Part shown: one piece after another, positions 17,520-26,930 of the stretch
Layout of the letters: every line of letters begins with the position of its first letter
Position numbering within the stretch: position 1 is the stretch's first letter
Assembly (NCBI GenBank): GCA_024636585.1
Contig: JAGXGS010000085.1
Span: 1-32,260 of the forward strand
DNA length: 32,260 nucleotides
Source: Thiogranum sp.
GTDB taxonomy: Bacteria; Pseudomonadota; Gammaproteobacteria; DSM-19610
Reading direction: 5' to 3'
Made by a program: the position numbers and the translations under genes
Notes under the pieces: generated by a model
Told to the model about the DNA's origin: nothing
Database searches by the model: none
What the model saw: the letters and a program-made list of their open reading frames with translations, nothing else

Positions 17520-18320
17520 TCACCAGAACAACAGGAACAGCGCGGCACCGAGCACGAAGCGGTAGATCACGAACGGCAGCATGCCGATGCGGTCTAGCAG
17601 TTTGAGGAAATAATGAATACACAGGTAAGCGCTGACGGCGGAAACCACCACGCCAATCACGATCGGCGTCCAATGGACTGCCTCCCCGATACCGAGCAGT
17701 TTGTTACCCTCATAACCGGCAGCCATGCCTATGGCGGGAATCGACAGCAGAAACGAGAAGCGCGCCGCCGCCTTGCGATCCAGCCCAACCAGCAGACCTG
17801 CGGTAATGGTGATACCCGAACGCGAGGTTCCGGGGATCAGCGCCAGCACCTGGGAAAAAGCAATCAGCGCAATTCGCCCGGCGCCAAGCCGGTATTCGCA
17901 ACGGGTCTGCGCGCCGCGCACATCGGCGTACCAGAGCAATGCACCGAACAGAATGGTGGTAGAGGCGATAATCAGCGGCGACCGCAGGTAAGTCTCGATA
18001 ACATCGTGCAGCAACAATCCGGTCAACCCGAGCGGAATCGTTCCGAGCAACACCGCCCAGGCCAGCCGCGCCTCGTCATCCGCTTCACGCGGCGCCGCCA
18101 GCGATCGAAACCAGGAGGCCGACATGGCCAGCAGTTCGGTGCGGAAGTACAGCACCACGGCAGTCAAGGTGCCAAAGTGCACCGCGACATCGAAGGCCAG
18201 ACCCTGGTCGGGCCAGTCGGCCAGCACCGGCACCAGAATCAGATGCGCGGAGCTGGAAATAGGCAGGAATTCCGTCAGCCCCTGTACAACGGCGAGGATG
18301 ATTGCGTGAAGAGGATCCAT
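17520..18320 (-). CDS. uppP: Undecaprenyl-diphosphatase UppP/BacA
   Basis: This is a 266-residue membrane enzyme that dephosphorylates undecaprenyl pyrophosphate to recycle the lipid carrier of cell-wall synthesis, and gives bacitracin resistance. The first signature (QGLTEFLPISSSAHL, residues 13-27, including E17) and the second (IPGTSRSG, about 162-169) are both present, and the hydrophobic helices and length fit. It follows the MidA-like gene after 52 bp on the same strand and may have its own promoter there. Confidence 0.96.
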   Translation of the reverse strand: MDPLHAIILAVVQGLTEFLPISSSAHLILVPVLADWPDQGLAFDVAVHFGTLTAVVLYFRTELLAMSASWFRSLAAPREADDEARLAWAVLLGTIPLGLTGLLLHDVIETYLRSPLIIASTTILFGALLWYADVRGAQTRCEYRLGAGRIALIAFSQVLALIPGTSRSGITITAGLLVGLDRKAAARFSFLLSIPAIGMAAGYEGNKLLGIGEAVHWTPIVIGVVVSAVSAYLCIHYFLKLLDRIGMLPFVIYRFVLGAALFLLFW

Positions 18321-18372
18321 TTAAACGTTATCTTTCTGGATTGGATAAAGCCGCGTATTCTACCTCAGCTCC

Positions 18373-19542
18373 TCACAACCTGCTGCGCAAATCCTTTAAA
18401 GCAAATCCTCTCGGCGGCTCCAGCACTTCGCGCGTCAGTCCAATCGCCTTGAAGCGATCGCCCATATCACCCGGCAGCAACAGCCGTTTGACTTCATTGC
18501 TGCGCTCCAGAAAGCGTCGTGTGTCCGCAGGATCGAGCTCCGCAAGAAGCTGATCAATACCGCAGCCGAGCAGGAACTGCGCCTGGCTGGTAAAGCCGCG
18601 CAGCTGCATACCCTGTGCATCAACCGCTTCCGCAACGGCGGTGAAATCAACGAACGCGGTAATATCCTGCAGCCCGGGGTAGCGCAGCGGATCCGCGTGC
18701 GCCTGGTGACGATAGTGGCACATCAGAGTGCCCATGCTGCGCTGCGGATGGTAGTACTCCGCGCGTCCGTAACCGTAATCGATCAGCAGCAAAAGTCCCT
18801 GTTCGATGCAATCGGCGAGGCTGCTCACCAGCGGCTGCAGCGTCGGGCAATATTCCGATTCATACCACGCCGGCCAGTCCTGTTCCCGCGCCAGCCGCAG
18901 CACCTGGTCGTACAGTTCAGCATCCGCCGGCTGCGCGCACTCGAGAAGCTGTTCACCGTCATAGCCGACGCCCAGCTCATCGATGGTTCCGGATTGCCAG
19001 CGGAAACGCCTGACCGGCAGTGCGTCGGCCAGCTCATTGCCGAACACCACGCCGCGCAGGCCAGGCCGCGGCAATTCGTCCAGCCAGATGACCCGCTCCC
19101 GCAGTTGTGCAGGCAAGCGGCTGACCGCCTGTTCCTGGAAACCGCGCATTGCAGCGCTGCGCTCGAGGATATAGTAATACCGGGGCAACTGGTCCAGCTG
19201 CTCCAGCTCCAGCAGAATGTCCACCACCAGCGCCCCGCTCCCGGCGCCCAGTTCCAGCACGTCCGCCGGTTGACACTGTGCGAGCACGCTACTGATGCAG
19301 CGCGCCAGACACCGACCGAACAGGCTGCCGGACTCCGGCGCCGTTACGAAATCGCCCGCCTCACCGAACGGCATCAGACCACTGCTGTAATAACCGAGGC
19401 CGGGTTCGTAAAGTGCGGCGTGCATGAACGCATCGAAGGGCAGACAACCACCCGCCTCTTCAATCCGGCGGCGCAGGATCTCGAGCAGCGCATCGCTGAC
19501 AGCGCGCGCCTCGGCGGCAGGTTGCGGCAGAGCCGAAGACAT
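18373..19542 (-). CDS. MidA/NDUFAF7-family SAM-dependent methyltransferase
   Basis: This is a 389-residue class I methyltransferase of the COG1565 family. The SAM-binding motif ELGAGSGAL is at about residues 96-104, with the family segments GYYSSG, GDFVTAPE, GNELADALPVRRF and IDYGYGRAEYYH. The eukaryotic relative NDUFAF7 methylates an arginine of complex I, while the bacterial substrate is not known. It sits 9 bp behind folK in an apparent folB-folK-methyltransferase operon. Confidence 0.88.
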   Translation of the reverse strand: MSSALPQPAAEARAVSDALLEILRRRIEEAGGCLPFDAFMHAALYEPGLGYYSSGLMPFGEAGDFVTAPESGSLFGRCLARCISSVLAQCQPADVLELGAGSGALVVDILLELEQLDQLPRYYYILERSAAMRGFQEQAVSRLPAQLRERVIWLDELPRPGLRGVVFGNELADALPVRRFRWQSGTIDELGVGYDGEQLLECAQPADAELYDQVLRLAREQDWPAWYESEYCPTLQPLVSSLADCIEQGLLLLIDYGYGRAEYYHPQRSMGTLMCHYRHQAHADPLRYPGLQDITAFVDFTAVAEAVDAQGMQLRGFTSQAQFLLGCGIDQLLAELDPADTRRFLERSNEVKRLLLPGDMGDRFKAIGLTREVLEPPRGFALKDLRSRL

Positions 19543-19551
19543 ACGGTGAAA

Positions 19552-20034
19552 CTAGATGTCCACGGGCCACATGGATTGCGCAGCGGAATCGAAATCGTTC
19601 CACATATCCGCAAAACTCCGGCCCGTGAGGGGATGTTTGAAATCACCGGCCATTTCCGCAAGCGGCCGCAAGACAAATGCGTAGGTTTCGATTTCCGGGC
19701 GCGGCAGGGTCAGGTCCGGTGAATTCAGCACCAGGTCGTCATACAGCAGCAGGTCCAGGTCGAGTGTGCGGTCGCTGAATTTGCCACCGCTACGCTGGCG
19801 GCCGTGCTCATCCTCGATCTGACGCAGAATCCGCGCGATCTGTTGCGGATCCTGCTCGCTATCGAAAGCCACCACCAGATTGTAGAAAGGCTCACCCGCG
19901 AAACCGACGGCCACCGTTTCATAGGTCTGCGATTGCTCCAGAACACCGAACTCTTCAGCAAGCCGCTGCAGTGCAGCGTGGACATTATGTTCACGGTCTA
20001 TATTCGTACCTACGCTGACATAGACCTTGCTCAT
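19552..20034 (-). CDS. folK: 2-amino-4-hydroxy-6-hydroxymethyldihydropteridine pyrophosphokinase FolK
   Basis: This is a 160-residue HPPK, the folate-pathway enzyme that transfers pyrophosphate from ATP to 6-hydroxymethyl-dihydropterin. The family signature DRTLDLDLLLYDD is at about residues 87-99, with the preceding HGRQRSGGKFS loop and the N-terminal VGTNI. AAGGAA lies about 7 nt before the ATG. It starts 2 bp after folB, its pathway neighbour. Confidence 0.95.
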   Translation of the reverse strand: MSKVYVSVGTNIDREHNVHAALQRLAEEFGVLEQSQTYETVAVGFAGEPFYNLVVAFDSEQDPQQIARILRQIEDEHGRQRSGGKFSDRTLDLDLLLYDDLVLNSPDLTLPRPEIETYAFVLRPLAEMAGDFKHPLTGRSFADMWNDFDSAAQSMWPVDI

Positions 20035-20036
20035 AT

Positions 20037-20393
20037 TCAGTTCCTTGCCCCGCGCTCGATGATCACACCAACGCCCTGAGCGCCGCGCACCGCACCGCCC
20101 TTGTTCAGGGTAAGCCGGATCCAGGGCACCGGGAATTCGTCGCGCACTAGCGCCGCAACGCGTTCCGCAAGCGTCTCGACCAGCTGAAAACTGCTGCCCT
20201 CGACAAACGCGATGATACGTTTCGCGACTGATTTGTAATCCAGCGTATCTTCGATCTGATCGCTCGCCGCGGCGCGGGCGATATCAGTCCCCATCTCGAG
20301 ATCGAGGTGAATCGTCTGCTTGATCGCGCGCTCCCAGTCATAGATACCGATCACTGTGTCGATGCGCAGGTCGCGAATAAAAATGATATCCAT
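20037..20393 (-). CDS. folB: Dihydroneopterin aldolase FolB
   Basis: This is a 118-residue enzyme that converts dihydroneopterin to 6-hydroxymethyl-dihydropterin, the substrate of FolK. It aligns along its length with E. coli FolB: MDIIFIRDL at the start, the active-site Glu in IGIYDWE, DTLDYKSVAKRI, and the catalytic Lys in LNKGGAVRGA. The frame is open 35 codons further upstream, but ATG 20393 matches the family N-terminus. The ribosome binding site is weak. The region to plsY (113 bp, divergent) must hold both promoters. Confidence 0.95.
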   Translation of the reverse strand: MDIIFIRDLRIDTVIGIYDWERAIKQTIHLDLEMGTDIARAAASDQIEDTLDYKSVAKRIIAFVEGSSFQLVETLAERVAALVRDEFPVPWIRLTLNKGGAVRGAQGVGVIIERGARN

Positions 20394-20506
20394 ACGTTTC
20401 CGAAATTCGTCATTACACCAGCACGGCACTATAAACAGAATGTTCTGACCGCTCCACCTAAAACCTCGGCTTGACCGCCTGCCGGTAAAGCATTCCAATA
20501 GCGCGC

Positions 20507-21100
20507 ATGATCATTAATGTCCTTCTGCTGCTCGGCGGCTATCTTCTCGGCTCGATATCGTCAGCCATTCTTGTCTGCCGCCTGTTCGGCCTGCCGGATC
20601 CGCGCACCGAAGGCTCCGGCAATCCCGGGGCAACCAACGTACTGCGCGTCGGTGGTAAAAAAGCCGCGACTCTGACCCTGGCCGGCGATATGCTGAAGGG
20701 ACTGATTCCAGTCCTGGTGGCACGCGCGCTCGGTGCCGAACTGGATGTCCAGTCCGGGGTGGCGGTGGCGGCTTTTCTCGGTCACCTGTATCCGGTGTTT
20801 TTCGGTTTCAAGGGCGGCAAAGGCGTCGCCACAGCACTGGGCGTATTGCTAGGGCTGCACTGGCCGGTCGGGCTGCTGACTATTGCCACCTGGGTGGGCG
20901 TAGCCTACGGACTCAGAATTTCGTCGCTGGCGGCGCTGACTGCAATTCTGGTTACCCCACTCTATATATGGTGGCTGATCCCGGACCCGACCCTGATGCT
21001 GGCGATGATTTTCATGGGAACACTGCTGTTCTGGCGCCACCGTTCCAATATCGTGCAGCTGATCAAGGGCACCGAAGGGCACATCCGGCCCCGCGACTAG
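20507..21100 (+). CDS. plsY: Glycerol-3-phosphate acyltransferase PlsY
   Basis: This is a 197-residue membrane enzyme that acylates glycerol-3-phosphate from acyl-phosphate, the first step of phospholipid synthesis. Signatures [11 protein letters not shown] (residues 37-47) and [10 protein letters not shown] (about 104-113) are both seen, with several hydrophobic helices between. A TTGACC -35 candidate lies at 20471-20476, but the matching -10 is poor and too close to the ATG to be sure. The TAG stop is shared with the stop of tsaD on the other strand through the palindrome CTAG. Confidence 0.95.
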   Translation: MIINVLLLLGGYLLGSISSAILVCRLFGLPDPRTEGSGNPGATNVLRVGGKKAATLTLAGDMLKGLIPVLVARALGAELDVQSGVAVAAFLGHLYPVFFGFKGGKGVATALGVLLGLHWPVGLLTIATWVGVAYGLRISSLAALTAILVTPLYIWWLIPDPTLMLAMIFMGTLLFWRHRSNIVQLIKGTEGHIRPRD

Positions 21101-22110
21101 ACCGCAGGCAATTCTTCCAGCGACCAGCGCGGCCGCACTTCCACGGCCAGATCCTGGCGTTGACCGGCCAGCAGCCGGCAGGCTCCCGCATAGGCAATCA
21201 TGGCGCCATTGTCGCCACAGAATTCCAGCCGCGGGTAAAAGACTTCGGCGCCGAGTTCATCCATCATCTCGCGCAAAGCCTTGCGCAGACTCCGGTTGGC
21301 ACCGACACCTCCGGCCACCACCAGCCGTTGAATACCTGTCTGCTGCACCGCGCGACGGCACTTGATGACAAAAGTTTCGACCACCGCATCTTCAAAGGCG
21401 CGGGCAATATCGGCGCGCGTCTGGTCGTCGCCAGCGCTGTTCTGGAACGTAGTGAGCGCAAAGGTCTTGAGTCCGCTGAAGCTGAAATCCAGCCCCGGCC
21501 GGTCGGTCATGGGGCGCGGAAAGCGGAACCGGGTGGAATCCCCCTGTAGCGCAAGCGCCGCCAGCGCCGGGCCGCCGGGGTAATTCAGCCCCAGCAGTTT
21601 TGCGGTTTTGTCGAAAGCTTCGCCGGCAGCATCGTCAAGCGTGTCACCCAGAATCCGGTAACTGCCGACGCCATCGACCTGCACCAGCAGCGAATGCCCC
21701 CCCGAGACCAGCAATGCGATGAACGGAAATTCCGGAGCCGGATCCTCCAGCATCGGTGCCAGCAGATGGCCTTCCATATGATGGATGCCGATGGCCGGGA
21801 CGCCCCAGCTCCATGCCAGAGCCCGTCCGATCGCCGCTCCCACCAGCAGCGCACCGACCAGGCCGGGCCCTGCTGTGTAAGCCAGACCGTTGATATCGGA
21901 AGCTTTTACACCGGCATCATCAAGTAGTGCCCGGACCAGCGGCAGGGTCTTGCGCACATGATCGCGGGACGCCAGCTCCGGCACCACGCCGCCATATTCG
22001 GCGTGCAACGGGATCTGGCTGTGCAGAATGTGCGCCAGCAGACCGCCCGCCGTGTCATACAGCGCGACTGCCGTTTCGTCACATGAGGATTCAAGACCAA
22101 GTACCAGCAT
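21097..22110 (-). CDS. tsaD: tRNA N6-adenosine threonylcarbamoyltransferase TsaD
   Basis: This is a 337-residue protein that, with TsaB and TsaE, places threonylcarbamoyl on A37 of tRNAs reading ANN codons. The ASKHA-fold N-terminus [19 protein letters not shown] is followed by the metal ligands H111 and H115 in HHMEGH and by the glycine loops SGGHSLL and [10 protein letters not shown]. An in-frame GTG six codons upstream is possible, but ATG 22110 gives the usual family start. It stands next to rpsU in divergent orientation, a common arrangement in Gammaproteobacteria. Confidence 0.96.
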   Translation of the reverse strand: MLVLGLESSCDETAVALYDTAGGLLAHILHSQIPLHAEYGGVVPELASRDHVRKTLPLVRALLDDAGVKASDINGLAYTAGPGLVGALLVGAAIGRALAWSWGVPAIGIHHMEGHLLAPMLEDPAPEFPFIALLVSGGHSLLVQVDGVGSYRILGDTLDDAAGEAFDKTAKLLGLNYPGGPALAALALQGDSTRFRFPRPMTDRPGLDFSFSGLKTFALTTFQNSAGDDQTRADIARAFEDAVVETFVIKCRRAVQQTGIQRLVVAGGVGANRSLRKALREMMDELGAEVFYPRLEFCGDNGAMIAYAGACRLLAGQRQDLAVEVRPRWSLEELPAV

Positions 22111-22169
22111 GGCGCTATGGTACGCCACGGCGGCCGCGACTCAAGCGCACTGGTACTTCTGAGCTATGT

Positions 22170-22198
22170 TTTACCTCAGCGGTTGTCACTGCTACAAT
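22170..22198 (+). promoter_or_regulatory. Predicted sigma-70 promoter of the rpsU-yqeY-dnaG-rpoD operon
   Basis: TTTACC (22170-22175), a 17-nt spacer and TACAAT (22193-22198) give a good promoter with a start site near 22205 and a leader of about 29 nt to the rpsU start. Confidence 0.6.
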
Positions 22199-22220
22199 AC
22201 GCGACCCATTTTTCCAAGAT

Positions 22221-22226
22221 AGAGGA
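22221..22226 (+). promoter_or_regulatory. Ribosome binding site supporting a TTG start for rpsU
   Basis: AGAGGA lies 7 nt before TTG 22234. No ATG or GTG occurs in frame between it and the conserved S21 N-terminus. Confidence 0.75.
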
Positions 22227-22233
22227 AACGGAT

Positions 22234-22449
22234 TTGCCACAAGTCAAAGTACGCGATAACGAGCCTTTCGAAGTTGCACTGCGCCGATTCAAGCGCTCCT
22301 GCGAAAAGGCGGGCGTTCTGTCTGAAGTTCGCCGCCGGGAGTTCTATGAAAAGCCCACTCAGGAACGCAAGCGCAAGCAGGCAGCTGCTGTAAAGCGTCA
22401 CGCCAAGAAGGTTTCCCGCGATACCACGCGCCGTACCCGTCTGTACTAA
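22234..22449 (+). CDS. rpsU: 30S ribosomal protein S21, TTG start
   Basis: This is a 71-residue basic protein nearly identical in layout to E. coli S21: [26 protein letters not shown], then REFYEKPT, ending RRTRLY. The start codon is TTG, giving (M)PQVKVRD and exactly the E. coli length. An in-frame ATG at 22117 would add 39 residues lying in the tsaD-rpsU promoter region, upstream of the predicted -10, and is rejected. It is the first gene of the macromolecular-synthesis operon and helps 30S subunits start translation. Confidence 0.95.
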   Translation: MPQVKVRDNEPFEVALRRFKRSCEKAGVLSEVRRREFYEKPTQERKRKQAAAVKRHAKKVSRDTTRRTRLY

Positions 22450-22467
22450 GTCCTTTCCGAGCTTCCC

Positions 22468-22914
22468 ATGTCTGTCAAGGATCGCCTTCAACAGGATATG
22501 AAGGATGCCATGCGCGGTGGCGACAAGCGCAGGCTGGGCGTAATTCGCCTGATTCTGGCGGCCGTCAAGCAGCGCGAGGTTGATGAGCGCATCGAACTCG
22601 ACGACGAACAGATGCTGACGGTGCTGGACAAGATGGCAAAGCAGCGCCGTGAATCGATGGACCAGTACGCCCGGGCCGGGCGCGACGACCTGGTTGACCA
22701 GGAAAACTTCGAACTCGAAGTCCTGAAAGCCTACCTGCCCGAGCAGTTGAGTGACACCGAGGTCGACACCATGATCGGCGAAGCAATCCAGAACACCGGT
22801 GCCGCCAGCATGAAAGATATGGGCAAGGTCATGGGCGAGCTCAGAAGCAAACTGCAGGGACGCGCCGATATGTCCGCAGTCAGCGCCAGAATCAAGGCCC
22901 GCCTCGGCGCCTGA
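22468..22914 (+). CDS. yqeY: GatB/YqeY domain protein
   Basis: This is a 148-residue YqeY-family protein, related to the tRNA-binding tail domain of GatB. Typical segments are MSVKDRLQQDMKDAMRGGDKRRLGVIRLILAAVKQ, RESMDQYARAGRDDLVDQE and the C-terminal GKVMGELRSKLQGRADMSAVSARIKARL. Its exact role is unsettled, and association with tRNA-dependent amidotransfer has been proposed. It is commonly found between rpsU and dnaG, as here, 18 bp after rpsU. No clear ribosome binding site is seen before the ATG. Confidence 0.93.
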   Translation: MSVKDRLQQDMKDAMRGGDKRRLGVIRLILAAVKQREVDERIELDDEQMLTVLDKMAKQRRESMDQYARAGRDDLVDQENFELEVLKAYLPEQLSDTEVDTMIGEAIQNTGAASMKDMGKVMGELRSKLQGRADMSAVSARIKARLGA

Positions 22915-23002
22915 TCACTGCCACGAACCTCCTACTGCAATACCCTGTTCAATTCGCGCAGCCGCGTTCCCTGGCTGTCAGCCTTGGCTTACCATAGTCG
23001 CC

Positions 23003-24748
23003 ATGACCGGTCGCATTCCCCAGAGTTTCATCGATGAACTACTCAACCGCGTGGATATCGTGGAAGTCATCGATGCGCGGGTGCCGCTGAAAAAGTCCGG
23101 CCGCGAGTACTCGGCCTGCTGTCCTTTCCATAACGAGAAGACGCCCTCCTTCACAGTCAGTCAGAACAAGCAGTTCTACCACTGTTTCGGATGCGGTGCG
23201 CACGGCAGTGCCATCGGCTTTCTGATGGATTATGAACATTTCGAATTTCCCGAAGCCATCGAGGAGCTGGCGCGCGGTGTCGGCCTGGACGTGCCACGGG
23301 AGGCCGATAGCGGTGATCATCAGGCGCCGCCTCAGCGCGACAGCCACTATGCAGTGCTGGAACGCGCCGACCGGTTTTACCGCAGCCAGTTGCGCGACGC
23401 CGGCAGCGCCGTCGAATACCTGAAGAAGCGCGGTCTCAGCGGCGAGATAGCCGGCCGTTACGGGCTCGGTTACGCGCCCGCCGGCTGGGATGCGCTGACC
23501 CGCGAGCTGGGAGGCGACAGGCACACCCAGGAAATCGCAGTGGAACTGGGGCTGCTTGTCCGTCGCGACGACGGTGGTCTGTACGACCGGTTCCGCGATC
23601 GCGTCATGTTCCCGATCCGCGATCGGCGCGGCCGCACTATCGGTTTCGGCGGGCGGGTCATGGGCGATGAGAAGCCCAAGTACATGAACAGCCCGGAGAG
23701 CCCGGTGTTCCACAAGGGCCAGGAACTGTATGGACTGTTCGAGGCACGCAAGGCCAGTCAGAAACTAGAACGCCTGCTGGTTGTCGAAGGTTACATGGAT
23801 GTCGTTGCACTGGCGCAGTTCGGAATCAGCAACGCCGTCGCGACTCTGGGCACCGCCACCACCCCCGAGCACCTGGAACGCCTGTTCCGCACCGTCCCCG
23901 AAGTAGTGTTCTGCTTTGACGGAGACGCGGCCGGACGGCGGGCCGGCTGGCGGGCGCTGGAACATGCCCTGCCGGTGTTGAAGGACGGGCGCGAGGCGCG
24001 TTTTCTGTTCCTGCCAGATGGCGAGGATCCCGACAGCCTGATCCGGCGCATCGGATATCAGGCGTTTCACGAGCAGACTGTCGATTGTGTTCCACTTTCG
24101 CAGTTTTTCTATGCAACGCTATCGCAGCAGGTCGATACCCGAAGCGTCGATGGCAGAGCGCACCTGGTCGAACTGGCTCGCCCGCTGCTGCAGAAGTTGC
24201 CGGATTCGGTTTTTCGCGACCTGATGCTGAATGAACTGGGCAAGCACAGCGGTCTGCCAGTCGCGCAGTTGACCGCGCGGGTATTCGGAAACGCACCGGC
24301 CGCCGCGGCGCCGGCACCCAAACGCCGCCCGGTGTCTTCCGGCCGCAGTCCGGTTCGGGTCGCGATTCGCCTGTTGCTGGAACAACCGGAACTTAGCGGC
24401 TGTGTACAGGATCTAAATGCGTTCAGAGATCTCGATATGCCGGGTGTCGATTTATTGACTGAACTGGTTGAAATGTTACGCGAGCACCCTCATTTACACA
24501 CTGCCGGTATTTTGGAGCACTGGCGCGGCAGGCCCGAGGAACGGCACCTGGCGCAACTGGCGGTAATGCCGCTGGAGGTTTCCGATGGATTGCAGCACGA
24601 ATTCGAGGGTGCCATTCAGCGTCTGGCTGAACAGCGCGCCGCTCAGAGGATGCAGCAATTGCTCTCGCTGGATCACGGAACTGGCCTCACCGATCCAGAA
24701 AAGCAAGAATTAAAACAGCTGTTTGCCGCCCGTCACCCCATGCTGTGA
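23003..24748 (+). CDS. dnaG: DNA primase DnaG
   Basis: This is a 581-residue primase that makes the RNA primers of DNA replication. The N-terminal zinc site uses C40, H43, C61 and C64. The RNA-polymerase core and TOPRIM fold follow, with catalytic E262 (VVEGYMDV) and D306/D308 (CFDGDAAGRR), all within a few residues of the E. coli positions. The C-terminal third is the DnaB-binding helicase-interaction region, joined by an Ala/Pro-rich linker near residue 430. It lies 88 bp after yqeY, in the standard rpsU-dnaG-rpoD order. Confidence 0.97.
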   Translation: MTGRIPQSFIDELLNRVDIVEVIDARVPLKKSGREYSACCPFHNEKTPSFTVSQNKQFYHCFGCGAHGSAIGFLMDYEHFEFPEAIEELARGVGLDVPREADSGDHQAPPQRDSHYAVLERADRFYRSQLRDAGSAVEYLKKRGLSGEIAGRYGLGYAPAGWDALTRELGGDRHTQEIAVELGLLVRRDDGGLYDRFRDRVMFPIRDRRGRTIGFGGRVMGDEKPKYMNSPESPVFHKGQELYGLFEARKASQKLERLLVVEGYMDVVALAQFGISNAVATLGTATTPEHLERLFRTVPEVVFCFDGDAAGRRAGWRALEHALPVLKDGREARFLFLPDGEDPDSLIRRIGYQAFHEQTVDCVPLSQFFYATLSQQVDTRSVDGRAHLVELARPLLQKLPDSVFRDLMLNELGKHSGLPVAQLTARVFGNAPAAAAPAPKRRPVSSGRSPVRVAIRLLLEQPELSGCVQDLNAFRDLDMPGVDLLTELVEMLREHPHLHTAGILEHWRGRPEERHLAQLAVMPLEVSDGLQHEFEGAIQRLAEQRAAQRMQQLLSLDHGTGLTDPEKQELKQLFAARHPML

Positions 24749-24775
24749 CAGAGGCGGCAGACAGATACTGAACTG

Positions 24776-24807
24776 GCTAATATACGCGGGATAAGCTAAT
24801 ATACCCG
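24776..24807 (+). repeat. Direct repeat in the dnaG-rpoD spacer
   Basis: GCTAATATACGCG (24776-24788) and GCTAATATACCCG (24795-24807) are 12/13 identical with a 19-bp period. Each contains a -10-like TAATAT/TATAC core. They may be an operator, tandem promoter elements, or chance repetition in the region that would hold an internal rpoD promoter. Confidence 0.45.
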
Positions 24808-24855
24808 TTTGACTTTTTCCAGTGGCAACTGGCTATGCGGAGTAACGTTCAGGTG

Positions 24856-26685
24856 ATGAACCAGGACCAACAGTCACAACTCAAGTTGTTGATCGCGAAA
24901 GGCAAGGAACAGGGGTTCCTGACCTATGCGGAGGTCAACGACCATCTGCCCAATGAGATCGTCGATCCCGAACAGATCGAAGACATCATTGGCATGATAA
25001 ACGACATGGGAATCCAGGTGTACGAGACGGCACCGGATGCCGACTCCCTGTTGTTATCCAATGATACCGTCACCACTGATGAAGATGCCGCTGAAGAAGC
25101 TGCTGCCGCACTGGCGACAGTCGACAGCGAGTTCGGCCGCACCACTGACCCGGTCCGCATGTACATGCGTGAAATGGGTACCGTGGAGCTGCTTACCCGG
25201 GAAGGCGAAATCGAAATCGCCAAACGCATCGAAGACGGCCTTGGACAGGTCTACTCGGCGCTGGCCAGCTTTCCCTCGACCTCGATACTGCTGCTTCAGG
25301 AATACGAAAAATCCCTGGTCGGCGAAGCGCGCCTGGCGGATCTGTTCAGCGGCTTTATTGACCCGAATGCAATTGACGAACCGATACCGACACCTGCCGC
25401 CGTGCAGTCATCCGCTGCCAGTACCGACAGCAGCTCGGACGATGATGATGACAGCGCGGCCGTAATCGACACCGGACCTGATCCGGAAGAAACACGCCTG
25501 TTCTTCGCTGAACTGAAAGATCTGCATGAAAAGCTGCAAGCCGCACTGACCGGCAAGGGCAAGGGTGGTTCACGCAGTAAAATGCGCGACCCGATCGTCG
25601 AGCATCTCAAGAAACTGAAGCTCGCCCCGCGCATGGTCGAGGCGCTGACCAATAACCTGCGTCATACCGTGCAACGCATTCGTACCCACGAGCGCGTGAT
25701 CATGCGTATCTGTGTGCACAACGCCCAGATGCCGCGCAAGGATTTCATCACCTCGTTCCCGGATAACGAAACCGACCTGAAGTGGCTGGACAAGCAGATC
25801 AAGGGCGGACACAAGTATTCGCCGGTGCTGGAACAGCACAAGGACGAGATTCAGCGCGCCCAGAACAAGCTGGTCGCCATCCAGAATGAATCCAATCTCA
25901 GCATCAGCGAGATCAAGGACATCAACCGGCGCATGTCGATCGGCGAAGCCAAGGCCCGCCGCGCCAAGAAGGAAATGGTCGAGGCCAACCTGCGCCTGGT
26001 TATTTCCATCGCCAAGAAGTACACCAACCGCGGATTGCAGTTTCTCGACCTGATTCAGGAAGGCAACATCGGCCTGATGAAAGCGGTCGACAAATTCGAA
26101 TATCGCCGCGGTTACAAGTTTTCGACCTATGCAACCTGGTGGATTCGCCAGGCCATTACCCGCTCGATCGCCGATCAGGCGCGCACCATCCGAATCCCGG
26201 TGCACATGATCGAGACCATCAACAAGCTGAACCGTATCTCACGGCAGATGCTGCAGGAAATGGGTCGCGAACCGACACCGGAAGAACTGGCCGAGCGTAT
26301 GGACATGCCGGAAGACAAGGTGCGTAAGGTGCTCAAGATCGCCAAGGAACCCATCTCCATGGAGACTCCGATTGGTGACGATGAAGATTCGCACCTGGGT
26401 GACTTCATCGAAGACACCAGCATCGATTCGCCGGTCGACTCGGCCGCCGGCGCCGGTCTCAAGGAAGCGACCCAGGGCGTGCTCTCCGGCCTCACCCCGC
26501 GTGAAGCCAAGGTGCTGCGCATGCGCTTCGGTATCGACATGAATACCGATCACACGCTGGAAGAAGTCGGCAAGCAGTTCGACGTCACCCGCGAGCGCAT
26601 TCGTCAGATCGAAGCCAAGGCGTTACGCAAACTGCGTCACCCCAGCCGCTCCGAACAGCTGCGCAGTTTCCTGGAAATCGACTAG
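24856..26685 (+). CDS. rpoD: RNA polymerase primary sigma factor RpoD (sigma-70)
   Basis: This is a housekeeping sigma factor of about 609 residues. Region 1.1 ([26 protein letters not shown]) aligns with the E. coli start, and an acidic Asp/Ser-rich stretch follows near residue 200. Region 2 has [39 protein letters not shown] for -10 recognition, and region 4.2 has [20 protein letters not shown] for -35 recognition. An ATG seven codons upstream (24835) is possible. I prefer 24856 because E. coli RpoD begins at the equivalent place and GGAG/AGGTG precede it, while 24835 has no ribosome binding site. It is the last gene of the operon. Confidence 0.96.
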   Translation: MNQDQQSQLKLLIAKGKEQGFLTYAEVNDHLPNEIVDPEQIEDIIGMINDMGIQVYETAPDADSLLLSNDTVTTDEDAAEEAAAALATVDSEFGRTTDPVRMYMREMGTVELLTREGEIEIAKRIEDGLGQVYSALASFPSTSILLLQEYEKSLVGEARLADLFSGFIDPNAIDEPIPTPAAVQSSAASTDSSSDDDDDSAAVIDTGPDPEETRLFFAELKDLHEKLQAALTGKGKGGSRSKMRDPIVEHLKKLKLAPRMVEALTNNLRHTVQRIRTHERVIMRICVHNAQMPRKDFITSFPDNETDLKWLDKQIKGGHKYSPVLEQHKDEIQRAQNKLVAIQNESNLSISEIKDINRRMSIGEAKARRAKKEMVEANLRLVISIAKKYTNRGLQFLDLIQEGNIGLMKAVDKFEYRRGYKFSTYATWWIRQAITRSIADQARTIRIPVHMIETINKLNRISRQMLQEMGREPTPEELAERMDMPEDKVRKVLKIAKEPISMETPIGDDEDSHLGDFIEDTSIDSPVDSAAGAGLKEATQGVLSGLTPREAKVLRMRFGIDMNTDHTLEEVGKQFDVTRERIRQIEAKALRKLRHPSRSEQLRSFLEID

Positions 26686-26691
26686 TCACGC

Positions 26692-26722
26692 CGGCGCGTC
26701 ATCTTCTACAGGTGACGCGCCG
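26692..26722 (+). terminator. Terminator of the rpoD operon
   Basis: CGGCGCGTCA (26692-26701) and TGACGCGCCG (26713-26722) form a perfect 10-bp stem around an 11-nt loop, just after the rpoD stop. Only a weak T-rich stretch (CTTCCT) follows. Confidence 0.7.
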
Positions 26723-26740
26723 CTTCCTGCACGGTAAACT
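26712..26740 (+). promoter_or_regulatory. Candidate promoter of the tRNA gene
   Basis: GTGACG (26712-26717), 17 nt and TAAACT (26735-26740) could give a start site a few bases before the tRNA 5' end. The -35 overlaps the terminator stem and both hexamers are imperfect. Confidence 0.3.
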
Positions 26741-26753
26741 CCGCCGGCATTCA

Positions 26754-26830
<77 letters not shown>

Positions 26831-26875
26831 TTAAAACAATAGGTTACCGCAGCCCCATGATCGCCGGCCTCGCTG

Positions 26876-26893
26876 TGTAGACATCATGTAGAC
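26876..26893 (+). repeat. TGTAGAC repeat pair, first copy (possible integrase arm sites)
   Basis: TGTAGAC at 26876-26882 and 26887-26893 are in direct orientation with an 11-bp period, about one helical turn. The same arrangement recurs at 27022-27039. Confidence 0.6.
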
Positions 26894-26930
26894 GGAATGA
26901 ACTTTTCGTATCATCAATCGCTAGTCAGCG

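Noticed and set aside
22117..22233. ATG 22117 as the rpsU start
   Set aside because: It would lie upstream of the predicted promoter -10, add 39 unconserved residues, and overlap the tsaD start region.
24776..24807. CRISPR-like repeat
   Set aside because: Only two short units with a 6-bp gap and no array. No cas gene is in the window.
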